DNA from: Synergistaceae bacterium
GTDB taxonomy: Bacteria; Synergistota; Synergistia; Synergistales; Aminobacteriaceae
Length of the DNA stretch: 44,366 nt
Direction: 5' to 3'
Assembly: GCA_017449415.1 (NCBI GenBank)
Contig: JAFSJO010000058.1
Span: 1-44,366, forward strand
Below the pieces are notes generated by a model that worked only from the letters and a program-made list of their open reading frames with translations, searched no databases and was not told where the DNA came from. Below are positions 7,983 through 15,768 of the stretch, piece by piece. The number at the start of each line of letters is the position of its first letter. Within the stretch, counting starts at the first letter, position 1. Both the position numbers and the translations under genes were made by a program.

Positions 7983-8883
7983 AATTCTTCATCGCGAGTT
8001 CATATATATCTGGTATTACTTCACCGTACAGCTAGGCCAGATATATATCTACTGGCTGTTGGGAATGGCGATAGGCTCGTTAGTTTCTGTCTTTGGCAAG
8101 AGGCGGATCAACGAGCTTTTTGTCGCCCTCAACGAAAAGAAATTGAGCCTCTTCGGCATAGTCCCCGCCTGCGTCCTTGGGATAGCTTCGCCGCTGTGCA
8201 TGTACGGCACGATACCGATAGCCGCGTCATTCTCAGAGAAAGGCATGAGGGAGGATTGGCTCGCGTCCTTCATGATGGCCTCGATATTGCTCAACCCGCA
8301 GTTGATGATCTACAGTGCCGCTCTTGGCCGTGAGGCGTTAATCGTTCGCGTAGCCTCGTGTTTCGTCTGCGGGGTCGCGGCGGGGCTTGCTGTGTTCGTT
8401 TACAACTCGCTGACCGGCAGGAAATTTTTCAGCTTCGCGGGCTTCTACGAGACCTCCAACAGAGACACCGACCCTAACATCTTCGTTCGATATATCAAGA
8501 ATTTTGGCCGCAATGTCAGAGCTACAGGCGGATATTTCCTTTTGGGGATACTGCTCTCGGCTCTGTTTGCGCGTTACGTCCCGGCGGAGTCTTTTGCTAG
8601 GCTGTTTGGTCGCCGGAACGGCTTCGGGGTCTTGATGGCGGCTACGGTTGGAGTTCCTTTGTACGCTTGCGGAGGTGGCACGATACCTTTGCTCCAGCAG
8701 TGGCTCGCGGACGGTATGAGCATGGCCAGCGCGTCAGCTTTCATGATCACCGGCCCAGCTACGAAGATCACGAACTTGGGCGCGTTGAAAATCGTCTTGG
8801 GAGCTTGGAAATTTGCGGCTTATCTCGCGTTTGTTATAATCTATTCGCTCGCTAACGGGCTTTTCATCGATATTTTTTTCTAG
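7927..8883 (+). CDS. YraQ/DUF318-type permease
   Basis: Up to 318 residues, about eight hydrophobic helices. It has the two half-site motifs of the DUF318/YraQ (ArsP-like) permease family in altered form: PLCMYGTIPIAAS near residue 95 and PLYACGGGTIPLLQQ near 240, each followed by a helix, plus a late TGPATKITNLGAL. Relatives move arsenicals or unknown thiol- or metal-linked substrates; the substrate here is unknown. The 5' end is uncertain: the ATG at 7927 would overlap the exported DUF362 gene by 56 bases, a TTG at 7975 by 8 bases, and neither has a clear ribosome site. Either way translation should be coupled to the DUF362 gene, a physical hint that the two work together. Confidence 0.8.
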   Translation: MRRRSGLVAEFITSSALIKILHREFIYIWYYFTVQLGQIYIYWLLGMAIGSLVSVFGKRRINELFVALNEKKLSLFGIVPACVLGIASPLCMYGTIPIAASFSEKGMREDWLASFMMASILLNPQLMIYSAALGREALIVRVASCFVCGVAAGLAVFVYNSLTGRKFFSFAGFYETSNRDTDPNIFVRYIKNFGRNVRATGGYFLLGILLSALFARYVPAESFARLFGRRNGFGVLMAATVGVPLYACGGGTIPLLQQWLADGMSMASASAFMITGPATKITNLGALKIVLGAWKFAAYLAFVIIYSLANGLFIDIFF

Positions 8884-8895
8884 GAGGTTTTGAAT

Positions 8896-9516
8896 ATGAA
8901 ACGTAAACTCATTGCGGCTCTGGTGATCTTAGCTGTCGCGGTGTCGCTTGGCGCGGCCAAGAAGAATGACGAGATCAAGCGAATGGGCATCTTCATCAGC
9001 AACTTCACGGAGCTTGGCATGTACGAGTTCGATCTCGAGGAAGACGGCTACGATGAGATACTTCACCTCGGCGATCCTTACTCAATGCCTGAGCTTATCA
9101 GGTTCGGCATCGGCCACAACATCATCAATAACAAGAAATTAATCGGCAAATGCACTCGTAAAAATTGCGAGTTCGGAAGCTCCACGATCGCGAAAGAGTC
9201 AGTGGCGGCATCAGTCCGTAAATATTTCGATCTTCCCGTCAAGCATCAAAAGATTATGGGCGACGCTCCCGAGGTCGATTACGACGGCAAGCTCTATCAC
9301 TTCGACAAACGCGACTGGGACAACGACACGATCTATTACGCTGATGTCCAGTATGTTGACCGTGGCAAGAACTTCATCACGATGGAGGGCGAACTTTACG
9401 AGCTTGACAACCCCAAACATAGACCCGCGACCTTCGTAGCCAAGGCCAAGCCCTACAGGTGGAACAACAAAGACACGTGGTCGATATTGGCGTTGAGCGT
9501 TGAATGGCAAGAATAA
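8896..9516 (+). CDS. Exported protein of unknown function
   Basis: 206 residues from the ATG at 8896, which has AGGAGG 8 bases upstream. An N-terminal signal peptide (MKRKLIAALVILAVAVSLGAA) is followed by a soluble, strongly charged domain. Recognisable stretches are GIFISNFTELGMYEFD, LIRFGIGHNIINNKK and a CTRKNCEFG pair of cysteines. I do not recognise the family. It begins 12 bases after the permease stop and so is probably the last gene of the DUF362-permease operon, before a fresh promoter inside its own 3' end. Confidence 0.75.
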   Translation: MKRKLIAALVILAVAVSLGAAKKNDEIKRMGIFISNFTELGMYEFDLEEDGYDEILHLGDPYSMPELIRFGIGHNIINNKKLIGKCTRKNCEFGSSTIAKESVAASVRKYFDLPVKHQKIMGDAPEVDYDGKLYHFDKRDWDNDTIYYADVQYVDRGKNFITMEGELYELDNPKHRPATFVAKAKPYRWNNKDTWSILALSVEWQE

Positions 9517-9528
9517 TTTTGCTACAAT
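9500..9528 (+). promoter_or_regulatory. Promoter of the putP-like gene
   Basis: TTGAAT (9500-9505), a 17-base spacer, and TACAAT (9523-9528) preceded by TGC (extended -10). The -35 box lies inside the 3' end of the preceding gene. The expected transcript starts about 33 bases before the TTG start codon. Confidence 0.7.
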
Positions 9529-9567
9529 GCAACGAATTTTTAATTTCAGGATAGGAGTTTTTGAGTT

Positions 9568-11025
9568 TTGGATATACAGGAAGTAAGCGTATTTATAATT
9601 TATCTGGTCTTTATGCTCGGCATAGGGGTGTGGTTTTTCTTCCGCGACAAGACCCAAACCGAGCGGGGATATTTTCTTGGCGATCGCAAGATGGGGGCGT
9701 GGGTAGCTGCACTCTCCGCCGGAGCTTCGGACATGAGCGCGTGGGTTCTCATGGGCTTGCCGACCTCGATATATGCGCTCGGGCTTGGTCAGATTTGGAT
9801 CGCTGTCGGGCTTGCGTTAGGTTACTCGCTTAGCTGGATTTACGAGGCTTCAAGGCTTCGTTCGTTCTCGATAGTCGCAGACGACTCAATCACGATACCT
9901 CAGTATCTCACGAACCGTTTCAAGTCTGACTCCAAGACGCTCCAGCTCATCTCGGCGGCTGTGTTCCTGGTTGCGTACACGATCTACGCGGCTTCGAGCA
10001 TCAAGGCCTGCGGGACGCTGTTCAACACCGTAACGGGCATCGACACCACGATAGCGATGTATCTGGCGGCTGTGATCGTCATAAGCTACACGTTTTTGGG
10101 CGGATTTTCAGCCGTCTCATGGACGGATTTCTTTCAGGGAATGTTAGTCTTGGCGGCGATGCTGATAGTTCCGATAGCGGCGGCAACGATGCTTGAACCG
10201 GGCGCGAGCGCGTCAATCGACACTCCCAACTATTGGAACCCCGTTGCTAACTGGAAGGACATAGTTTCGGGCTTCGGCTGGGGTCTTGGATATTTCGGAA
10301 TGCCTCACATAATCATTCGCTTCATGTCGATAAACTCGCAAAAGGAGCTGAAAAAGTCCGCCAAGATCGGCATATCGTGGACGCTCATTATATTAACGTT
10401 CGCTGTGTTTGTCGGAGTTGTCGGGCGTATGTTCATCGGCTTCGACGAGACCGTCAATAACAACTCGCTTGTGTTTGTCGTGATGACGCGCAGAATTTTC
10501 CCGGCCTTGATTTCGGGCGTGTTGCTCTCGGCTGTCCTTGCGGCGGCGATGAGTACGGCTGACAGTCAGCTTCTCGCGGCGGCCTCAGCTTTTGCGTCGG
10601 ACGTTTACCGCCCTGTGATCCGCAGGAATAACGTCGGCAACAGCGAAATGATGTGGGCGAGCCGTGCAGTCGTTCTGGTTATCTCTTGCGTGGCTCTGTA
10701 TATAGCTTCGCGGCCTGACGCTGGCTCTATAATGTCGCTCGTCTCAAACGCGTGGGGAGTTTTCGGCGCGGCTTTCGGGCCTGCGATACTGCTCAGTCTC
10801 TTCTGGAAGCGTTTCACGTTCTCGGGCGCAGCGATGGGGATCTTCGCGGGTGCGGCTGTCGACATGGCGTGGCTCTCGTGTATGGCCGACTCCGGAATTT
10901 ACGAGATAATCCCGGGCTTCGTAGCCGGTCTCGTGGTTGCGGTGGTGGTGTCGTTGCTCTCGCCGAAGCCGTCGAAGGAAGTTGAGGAGTTGTTTGACAA
11001 GGCTGTAGCCATGGCCAACGAGTAG
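9568..11025 (+). CDS. putP: Sodium:solute symporter, PutP (proline) type
   Basis: 485 residues of the sodium:solute symporter family, closest by eye to the Na+/proline symporter PutP. Seen: FFRDKTQTERGYFLGDRKMG, AALSAGASDMSAWVLMGLP (about 45-63, Na+-site helix), SSIKACGTLF, YTFLGGFSAVSWTDFFQG and AAAMSTADSQLLAAASAF (about 325-342). About 13 hydrophobic helices and a short charged tail. Start is TTG at 9568 with AGGAG ten bases upstream, behind a good extended -10 promoter. It imports proline or a related solute using the Na+ gradient that the pyrophosphatase and NhaC would maintain. Substrate is an inference from family resemblance. Confidence 0.88.
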   Translation: MDIQEVSVFIIYLVFMLGIGVWFFFRDKTQTERGYFLGDRKMGAWVAALSAGASDMSAWVLMGLPTSIYALGLGQIWIAVGLALGYSLSWIYEASRLRSFSIVADDSITIPQYLTNRFKSDSKTLQLISAAVFLVAYTIYAASSIKACGTLFNTVTGIDTTIAMYLAAVIVISYTFLGGFSAVSWTDFFQGMLVLAAMLIVPIAAATMLEPGASASIDTPNYWNPVANWKDIVSGFGWGLGYFGMPHIIIRFMSINSQKELKKSAKIGISWTLIILTFAVFVGVVGRMFIGFDETVNNNSLVFVVMTRRIFPALISGVLLSAVLAAAMSTADSQLLAAASAFASDVYRPVIRRNNVGNSEMMWASRAVVLVISCVALYIASRPDAGSIMSLVSNAWGVFGAAFGPAILLSLFWKRFTFSGAAMGIFAGAAVDMAWLSCMADSGIYEIIPGFVAGLVVAVVVSLLSPKPSKEVEELFDKAVAMANE

Positions 11026-11035
11026 CGCGTCAATA

Positions 11036-11070
11036 GTGAGGGGTGAGGAGTTAGGAGTGAGGAGTGAAAG
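11036..11070 (+). repeat. Heptamer array 5 (5 units)
   Basis: GTGAGGG, GTGAGGA, GTTAGGA, GTGAGGA, GTGAAAG, beginning 11 bases after the putP stop codon and in the same orientation. It is followed by two inverted units (CCCTAAC CCCTAAC, 11078-11091). Confidence 0.88.
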
Positions 11071-11098
11071 AATTAACCCCTAACCCCTAACTTTTTTT
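11050..11098 (+). terminator. Intrinsic terminator of putP built from heptamers
   Basis: The direct units at 11050-11065 pair imperfectly (three mismatches; the outer six pairs GTTAGG/CCTAAC are perfect) with the inverted units at 11076-11091. Seven T residues follow at 11092-11098. Confidence 0.65.
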
Positions 11099-11149
11099 CT
11101 TTATGGTTATCACATCACAACACATTCACACTTTCAGAAGATTCTTTGC

Positions 11150-11178
11150 TTGTTAAACGCCCGTTAAGATTGTAGAAT
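11150..11178 (+). promoter_or_regulatory. Probable promoter of the rny operon
   Basis: TTGTTA (11150-11155), a 17-base spacer, TAGAAT (11173-11178) with TG just before it. The gap 11026-11281 holds, in order, heptamer array 5 and its terminator, this promoter, and a roughly 95-base leader with no other clear motif. Confidence 0.55.
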
Positions 11179-11281
11179 TTTGCGGTGTGCCAAAATTCGG
11201 GATAAGCGATATAAAATTTCAGCCCCCCTTTGTTTTGGGAAATATAGATTTCAAGATAATTCAGAAAGGATAATATTCATT

Positions 11282-12811
11282 ATGCAGTTTGTGTTGGCAT
11301 TGGTATTTTTCATGGCCGGCTCGGGAGTCAGCTACGCGGCCTTGAAAATATGGGATAACTCACGCGTCAACAACGCGGACAGACAGATAGCGAACCGGCT
11401 CACCGCCGCCGAGGAACGCGAGGAGCATATCAAGCAGTCAAAGATTTCAGAAGCTCGTGAGGAAGTCAGCCGCCTCCGTCAGGAAGCTCAGAAAGACATC
11501 AAAGAGCGACGAAACGAAATCCAGCGCACGGAGCGAAAGCTCGAACAGAAAGAAGAAAATCTCGACAAAAAGATCGACCGCGTCTCACGCAAAGAAGACG
11601 AGCTACGCAACAAGCACGAAGAACTCGAAAAACGTCGTGCCACCCTCGAAGATACCATTCAGAAACAAGAAGAAAAACTTCAGGAAATCGCCGCAATGAC
11701 CAAAGAGCAGGCCGTCGAAGTCCTTTTGCTGAGGACTGAGCAGGACGCTAAACACATGCTCGGCATGAAATTAAAGGAACTCGAAGAACGATCCGCACGC
11801 GAAGCCGAGAAGAAAGCCCGCGACATCATCATCGGAGCCATGCAGCGTTGTGCCGTCGAGAGTGCAGGTGAGAGCAGCATCAGCGTCGTTCCGCTCCCGT
11901 CCGAGGAGATGAAAGGCCGCATCATAGGGCGCGAGGGTCGCAACATTCGCACATTCGAGAGCCTTACTGGCGTAGATTTAATCATTGATGACACCCCCGA
12001 AGCCGTAACTCTGAGCTGCTTTGATCCCATAAGGCGCGAGATAGCCCGCCGAGCTATGGAGCGTCTCGTGGTCGATGGTCGTATTCACCCAGCTCGCATT
12101 GAGGATCTAATCGAGAAAGCTGCTCGGGACATCGACGAAGAGATGATCACGGAGGGCGAGAATGCAGTACTCGAAATGGGCATCAAGAACATGAATAACG
12201 AACTCATGAGGACGCTCGGGCAATTGAAATTCCGCTTCAGCTACGGCCAGAATGTTTTGGCGCATAGCATGGAGGTGGCTCAGATAGCCGGGATCATTGC
12301 TGCGGAGCTTGGCCTCGATGAAGAGACTGCACGACGCGGAGGACTTCTCCACGACATTGGCAAGGCCATAGACAGACAGATCGAAGGCCCCCACGCTGAG
12401 ATAGGCGCGGATCTTGCCAAGAGGCTCGGTGAGCGTCCCGAGATAGTGAGCTGTATCGCAAGCCATCACAATAATCTCGAAGTCAATTCGATCTATGAAG
12501 TTATCGTGTCGGTAGCTGACGCTATCAGCGCGGCAAGACCCGGGGCACGTCGTGAGAGCCTTGACGCTTACATAAAGAGGCTCGAAAAGCTCGAAGAGAT
12601 CGCTCAGAGCTTCGAGGGCGTTACGAGAGCTTATGCCATTCAAGCCGGGCGCGAGGTTCGAGTGATCCTCAATGCCGCCAAGACTGACGAAGACTCCGTT
12701 CACAAGCTCGCTTTCGATATCGCCAAGCGCGTTGAAGCTGAGCTTAAATATCCCGGACAGATAAAGATCAACGTAACTCGCGAAACCAAAGCAACAGAAT
12801 TTGCGAAGTAG
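11282..12811 (+). CDS. rny: Ribonuclease Y
   Basis: Membrane-anchored endoribonuclease that initiates mRNA decay. From the ATG at 11282 it is 509 residues, normal for the family. Order: an N-terminal membrane helix (residues 1-22), a long charged coiled coil (about 35-180), a KH RNA-binding domain with KGRIIGREGRNIRTFE (211-226), and an HD phosphohydrolase domain with histidine 328 in AHSME and the LLHDIGKA metal motif (355-362). Open frame extends upstream to 11180, but the extra residues are not family-like and would place the start almost on the promoter. Six bases later comes ymdB, its usual partner. Confidence 0.97.
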   Translation: MQFVLALVFFMAGSGVSYAALKIWDNSRVNNADRQIANRLTAAEEREEHIKQSKISEAREEVSRLRQEAQKDIKERRNEIQRTERKLEQKEENLDKKIDRVSRKEDELRNKHEELEKRRATLEDTIQKQEEKLQEIAAMTKEQAVEVLLLRTEQDAKHMLGMKLKELEERSAREAEKKARDIIIGAMQRCAVESAGESSISVVPLPSEEMKGRIIGREGRNIRTFESLTGVDLIIDDTPEAVTLSCFDPIRREIARRAMERLVVDGRIHPARIEDLIEKAARDIDEEMITEGENAVLEMGIKNMNNELMRTLGQLKFRFSYGQNVLAHSMEVAQIAGIIAAELGLDEETARRGGLLHDIGKAIDRQIEGPHAEIGADLAKRLGERPEIVSCIASHHNNLEVNSIYEVIVSVADAISAARPGARRESLDAYIKRLEKLEEIAQSFEGVTRAYAIQAGREVRVILNAAKTDEDSVHKLAFDIAKRVEAELKYPGQIKINVTRETKATEFAK

Positions 12812-12817
12812 CAGGAC

Positions 12818-13612
12818 ATGAAAATATTATTTTCCGGCGACATAGCATGGAACACGGGCAGGGCTGCTCTTGCGGCGGCTCTCCCAGAACTTAGAAAACT
12901 CTACGGCGCTTTCGACTTCACGATAATCAATTGCGAGAACGCGGCTCACGGCAAGGGCATGACCGAACGGATTTTTAATGAATTTATCGCGCTTGGCGTT
13001 GACGCTATGACCTCTGGCAATCACATATGGGACAAGCCGGATTTCTTTTACACTCTCGACGCTGAGACGCGTGTCTTCAGGCCGGCGAACTACGCTCCGT
13101 CATGTCCCGGCCGCGGTCACGGAATAATCGAGCGCAAGGGCAAGAAGCTCGGCATAATAAATCTCGAAGGTCAGGTGTACATGCCGCCGATCGACTCGCC
13201 GTTCTCGTGTGCTGATGATCTTGTTGATGAGCTGAGAGCCACCGCGGGCGAAAATCTTCCTATAATCGTGGACTTTCACGCCGAAGCAACCTCCGAGAAA
13301 CAGGCCATGGGCTACTATCTCGACGGCAAGGTCAGCGCGGTGCTTGGAACACATACGCACGTTCAGACAGCTGACGCGAAAATCCTGAGACATGGCACGG
13401 CCTACATATCTGACGTTGGAATGACGGGAGGCCACTACGGGATTTTGGGGGTCAAATACGAGTCCGTCATGCAGAGATTTCTGACGGGGCTTCCAACAAA
13501 ATTCGAGGCCAGCGAGGAAGATGCGGCGTTTAACGGCGTTGTCATTGATGTCGATGAGGTTACGGGGCTTGCGATCTCGATAATACCAGTTCAGTTAGGT
13601 ATCGAGAGTTAG
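12818..13612 (+). CDS. ymdB: YmdB-type metallophosphoesterase (TIGR00282 family)
   Basis: 264 residues, typical length. It belongs to the family of Bacillus YmdB, a dimetal phosphodiesterase active on 2',3'-cyclic AMP and encoded next to rny. Metal-site motifs: FSGDIAWNTGR (5-16), INCENAAHGKG (about 38-48), TSGNHIWDKPD (about 66-76), IIVDFHAEATSEKQA (about 150-165) and GTHTHVQTADAK (about 178-190). INCENAA differs from the common NGENAA by one residue. Cytoplasmic. It follows rny by 6 bases and precedes the glycosyltransferase by 2, so the three form one operon. Physiological target is unknown in this organism. Confidence 0.92.
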   Translation: MKILFSGDIAWNTGRAALAAALPELRKLYGAFDFTIINCENAAHGKGMTERIFNEFIALGVDAMTSGNHIWDKPDFFYTLDAETRVFRPANYAPSCPGRGHGIIERKGKKLGIINLEGQVYMPPIDSPFSCADDLVDELRATAGENLPIIVDFHAEATSEKQAMGYYLDGKVSAVLGTHTHVQTADAKILRHGTAYISDVGMTGGHYGILGVKYESVMQRFLTGLPTKFEASEEDAAFNGVVIDVDEVTGLAISIIPVQLGIES

Positions 13613-13614
13613 AG

Positions 13615-14703
13615 ATGAAAATTCTTCATTACGTCGACGAGAATAATCTCTCGTGGGCACGGCCTTACCTTCAAATTTTGAGGGAGCTTGAGAGCTTGGG
13701 CTGTGATGATGTCGTCGTGTGCCGACCCGGCGGGACGCTCGCGAACCTGCTGAGAAGTTCCGGCCTCAAAGTCGTTGAATATAAGCCCGTGATTTCGTCA
13801 TTGCCGTGGCTTGACGTTGGATTTCGTGATGTTCTGTGCGCGTTGAAGCCCGATATCATTCACACGCGGCTCTCGTCGGCGGCGAACATTGCGGGATATT
13901 GGGGACGGAAGCTCAAAATTCCTGTCCTTGCCACGATAGATAAATTCCCCAAAAGAAAATATTACGAGAACGTCTCGCAGCTGTTGCCATGTTCCACGCC
14001 GGTAGCTGACTTCATGGCCGCTCAGGGCATCTCGAAATCTAAAATGACGGTCATTCCCAACGCTGTCGATGTTGGATTTTACGCGAGGGATTTCAAAATC
14101 CGCAACGAACTTCGAGGGCGCGAGGGTTTCGCTGACGGTGATATATGCTTCATTGGCGCGGGACGCTTCGTAGATTGGAAAGGCTTTGATGATTTAGTTG
14201 CGGCGTTCTCTGAGTTTCTGAAAGGTCAGACAGTCCCGGAAAAGTTCTCCTTGTGGCTTGCAGGAGACGGCCCGGAGCGTGAAAAGCTCGAAGCTCTCGT
14301 TCAAAAATTAAATCTCAATGAGCGAGTGAAGTTCTGGGGCTTCGTCGAGGACGTGAGGCCGCTGCTGTGGGCTTCGGACATATATATTCACCCATCGTGG
14401 GGCGATGAGGCTTTCGGGCTTAGTCTTCTCGAAGCTATGGCCTCGGGGCTTGCTGTCGTTGCCTCAGAGAGCGGCGGCATGATGGAGATATTGAACGACG
14501 CGCAAGGACTTTTGTTCCCACGTCGCGACGTAACGGCACTCTCCGAGCGCATGAACACGGCCATAAAAAGAGCTGACGCACTAACCAACGCCAGCATATT
14601 ACGAGCAAAAGATTTCGACGCAAAGATCATCGCGCAAAAGACTTTCGAGACTTACGCAACATTCGCGAGGAGCAGTCTTCAACTCCTAACCCCTCACCCC
14701 TAA
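13615..14703 (+). CDS. GT4-family glycosyltransferase
   Basis: 362 residues with GT-B fold. N-terminal domain has an IIHTRLSSAANIAG segment; the C-terminal nucleotide-sugar domain (from about residue 180) carries FIGAGRFVDWKGFDDLV, LAGDGPEREKLE, VKFWGFVEDV, IHPSWGDEAFGLSLLEAMA (the E-x7-E site) and VASESGGMMEIL. Typical of retaining glycosyltransferases that build LPS core or O-antigen. The KDO genes lie just downstream on the other strand, consistent with LPS work. The final residues (LLTPHP) and stop codon are encoded by heptamer array 6, so the natural C-terminus has probably been replaced or extended by the repeat. Confidence 0.9.
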   Translation: MKILHYVDENNLSWARPYLQILRELESLGCDDVVVCRPGGTLANLLRSSGLKVVEYKPVISSLPWLDVGFRDVLCALKPDIIHTRLSSAANIAGYWGRKLKIPVLATIDKFPKRKYYENVSQLLPCSTPVADFMAAQGISKSKMTVIPNAVDVGFYARDFKIRNELRGREGFADGDICFIGAGRFVDWKGFDDLVAAFSEFLKGQTVPEKFSLWLAGDGPEREKLEALVQKLNLNERVKFWGFVEDVRPLLWASDIYIHPSWGDEAFGLSLLEAMASGLAVVASESGGMMEILNDAQGLLFPRRDVTALSERMNTAIKRADALTNASILRAKDFDAKIIAQKTFETYATFARSSLQLLTPHP

Positions 14704-14711
14704 CTCCTAAC
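14684..14711 (-). repeat. Heptamer array 6 (4 units) holding the stops of two convergent genes
   Basis: On the plus strand TCCTAAC, CCCTCAC, CCCTAAC, TCCTAAC; on the minus strand GTTAGGA, GTTAGGG, GTGAGGG, GTTAGGA. The TAA of the plus-strand glycosyltransferase (14701-14703) and the TAG of the minus-strand ELM1-like gene (14709-14707) are both made of repeat bases. Confidence 0.9.
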
Positions 14712-15768
14712 TGTTCAAAATCCATTCGGCGGCTCGCTTGGCTTCGTTGAAGTCCTTGTGATGCTTCTGTTCGTCCGCGCCTAGAAAGTCGCTGAAGTTC
14801 GACGTGCGTCCCAAGTCCGCGACTAAGTCCCTAGCTTTCATCTCCTCGAACATTTCATCAAATTTCTTGGTTCCGTAGCCGAGAGATTTTTTCAACGCGC
14901 TCGTAACTCTCGGAACTCTCAGCAGTCCAACCCTGAAGCCAGCCGTAGCAGCCTCCGAGACCATCGAGACACTGTCTTCAGTAACAAGAACATGCGTAGC
15001 GATCCCGAGCATTGCCGTAACCGCGTTGACCTTGGGATTTCTCGACAGTATCAAGATATAACCCAGCGACGAGTATGACGAGAAGAGGTCTTCAACCTCC
15101 CGTTCCAAGTCTTCTTCGGTGCGCCGCGAGGTCGTGAGCAGCAACGTAGAGTCCTTGAATTGCTTCAGACCTCCCAAAACTTCAGAAGCCCACCGAGCGT
15201 CAGGCTTGTAATTCGAGTCGCTGCCTCCGATCAGCACAGCAACGATTTTCTTTTTGAAGTTTCTGTGTCCAAAGAAAGTCTCCGCGGCCTTTTCAGCTCC
15301 TTCGACGTGAATGTGATTGGGTGCGCCAAGCGTCGTGAGAATTTTAGGATCGTTAGGATCGTGGGGATCGTGGGCAGGGATTATTGCGTAATCAAAAGGT
15401 TTAATTCCCAAAATACTTGGGGTCATGATGACGGCGGATTTGTTGCCGGTCGCTTTCGCGAGTGCCAGACAGAACGGCGCGGCGGAGCTTCCAGCGGATA
15501 TAAACAGCGTGTCGGCTCGAAATTTCTTCGACTGTATCCCGAACGAATGGAGCCATGTTCGAGAGTAATCCGGGCCTTTATCCGGGATTTTGCGGCCTGC
15601 GAGCTTTAATTTCAAAATTTTTTTGAGGCTCGAAATCTCCGGCAGCTTGACGGGATCTGCCACCTCGACATTCCCAAGCCGCCCGAGCCACTCCGCAATG
15701 CCCAGCGACTGGTGATAATGTCCGCGTATGTTATCGCTGACTATGACAACATGCTTAAACTTCGGCAT
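14707..15768 (-). CDS. ELM1/GtrOC1-family protein, putative LPS glycosyltransferase
   Basis: 353 residues resembling the mitochondrial-fission ELM1 family, whose bacterial members sit in LPS loci and are thought to be GT-B-like. Seen: an N-terminal GHYHQSLGIAEWLG, LFISAGSSAAPFCLALAK (about 88-105), IIPAHDPHDP, VAVLIGGSDSNYKP (about 175-188), LLLTTSRRTEEDLE and VTEDSVSMVSEAATAGFRVG (about 265-284). The last motif fits the nucleotide-sugar site of GT-B folds. It overlaps kdsB by 14 bases, so it is translated from the KDO operon, supporting a role in lipid A-KDO or core assembly. Activity is inferred. Confidence 0.82.
   Translation of the reverse strand: MPKFKHVVIVSDNIRGHYHQSLGIAEWLGRLGNVEVADPVKLPEISSLKKILKLKLAGRKIPDKGPDYSRTWLHSFGIQSKKFRADTLFISAGSSAAPFCLALAKATGNKSAVIMTPSILGIKPFDYAIIPAHDPHDPNDPKILTTLGAPNHIHVEGAEKAAETFFGHRNFKKKIVAVLIGGSDSNYKPDARWASEVLGGLKQFKDSTLLLTTSRRTEEDLEREVEDLFSSYSSLGYILILSRNPKVNAVTAMLGIATHVLVTEDSVSMVSEAATAGFRVGLLRVPRVTSALKKSLGYGTKKFDEMFEEMKARDLVADLGRTSNFSDFLGADEQKHHKDFNEAKRAAEWILNS

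Noticed and set aside
11180-11281. An N-terminal extension of RNase Y from an upstream in-frame start
   Set aside because: The extension starts at the predicted transcription start and would put charged residues before the membrane anchor; the ATG at 11282 gives the standard family N-terminus.
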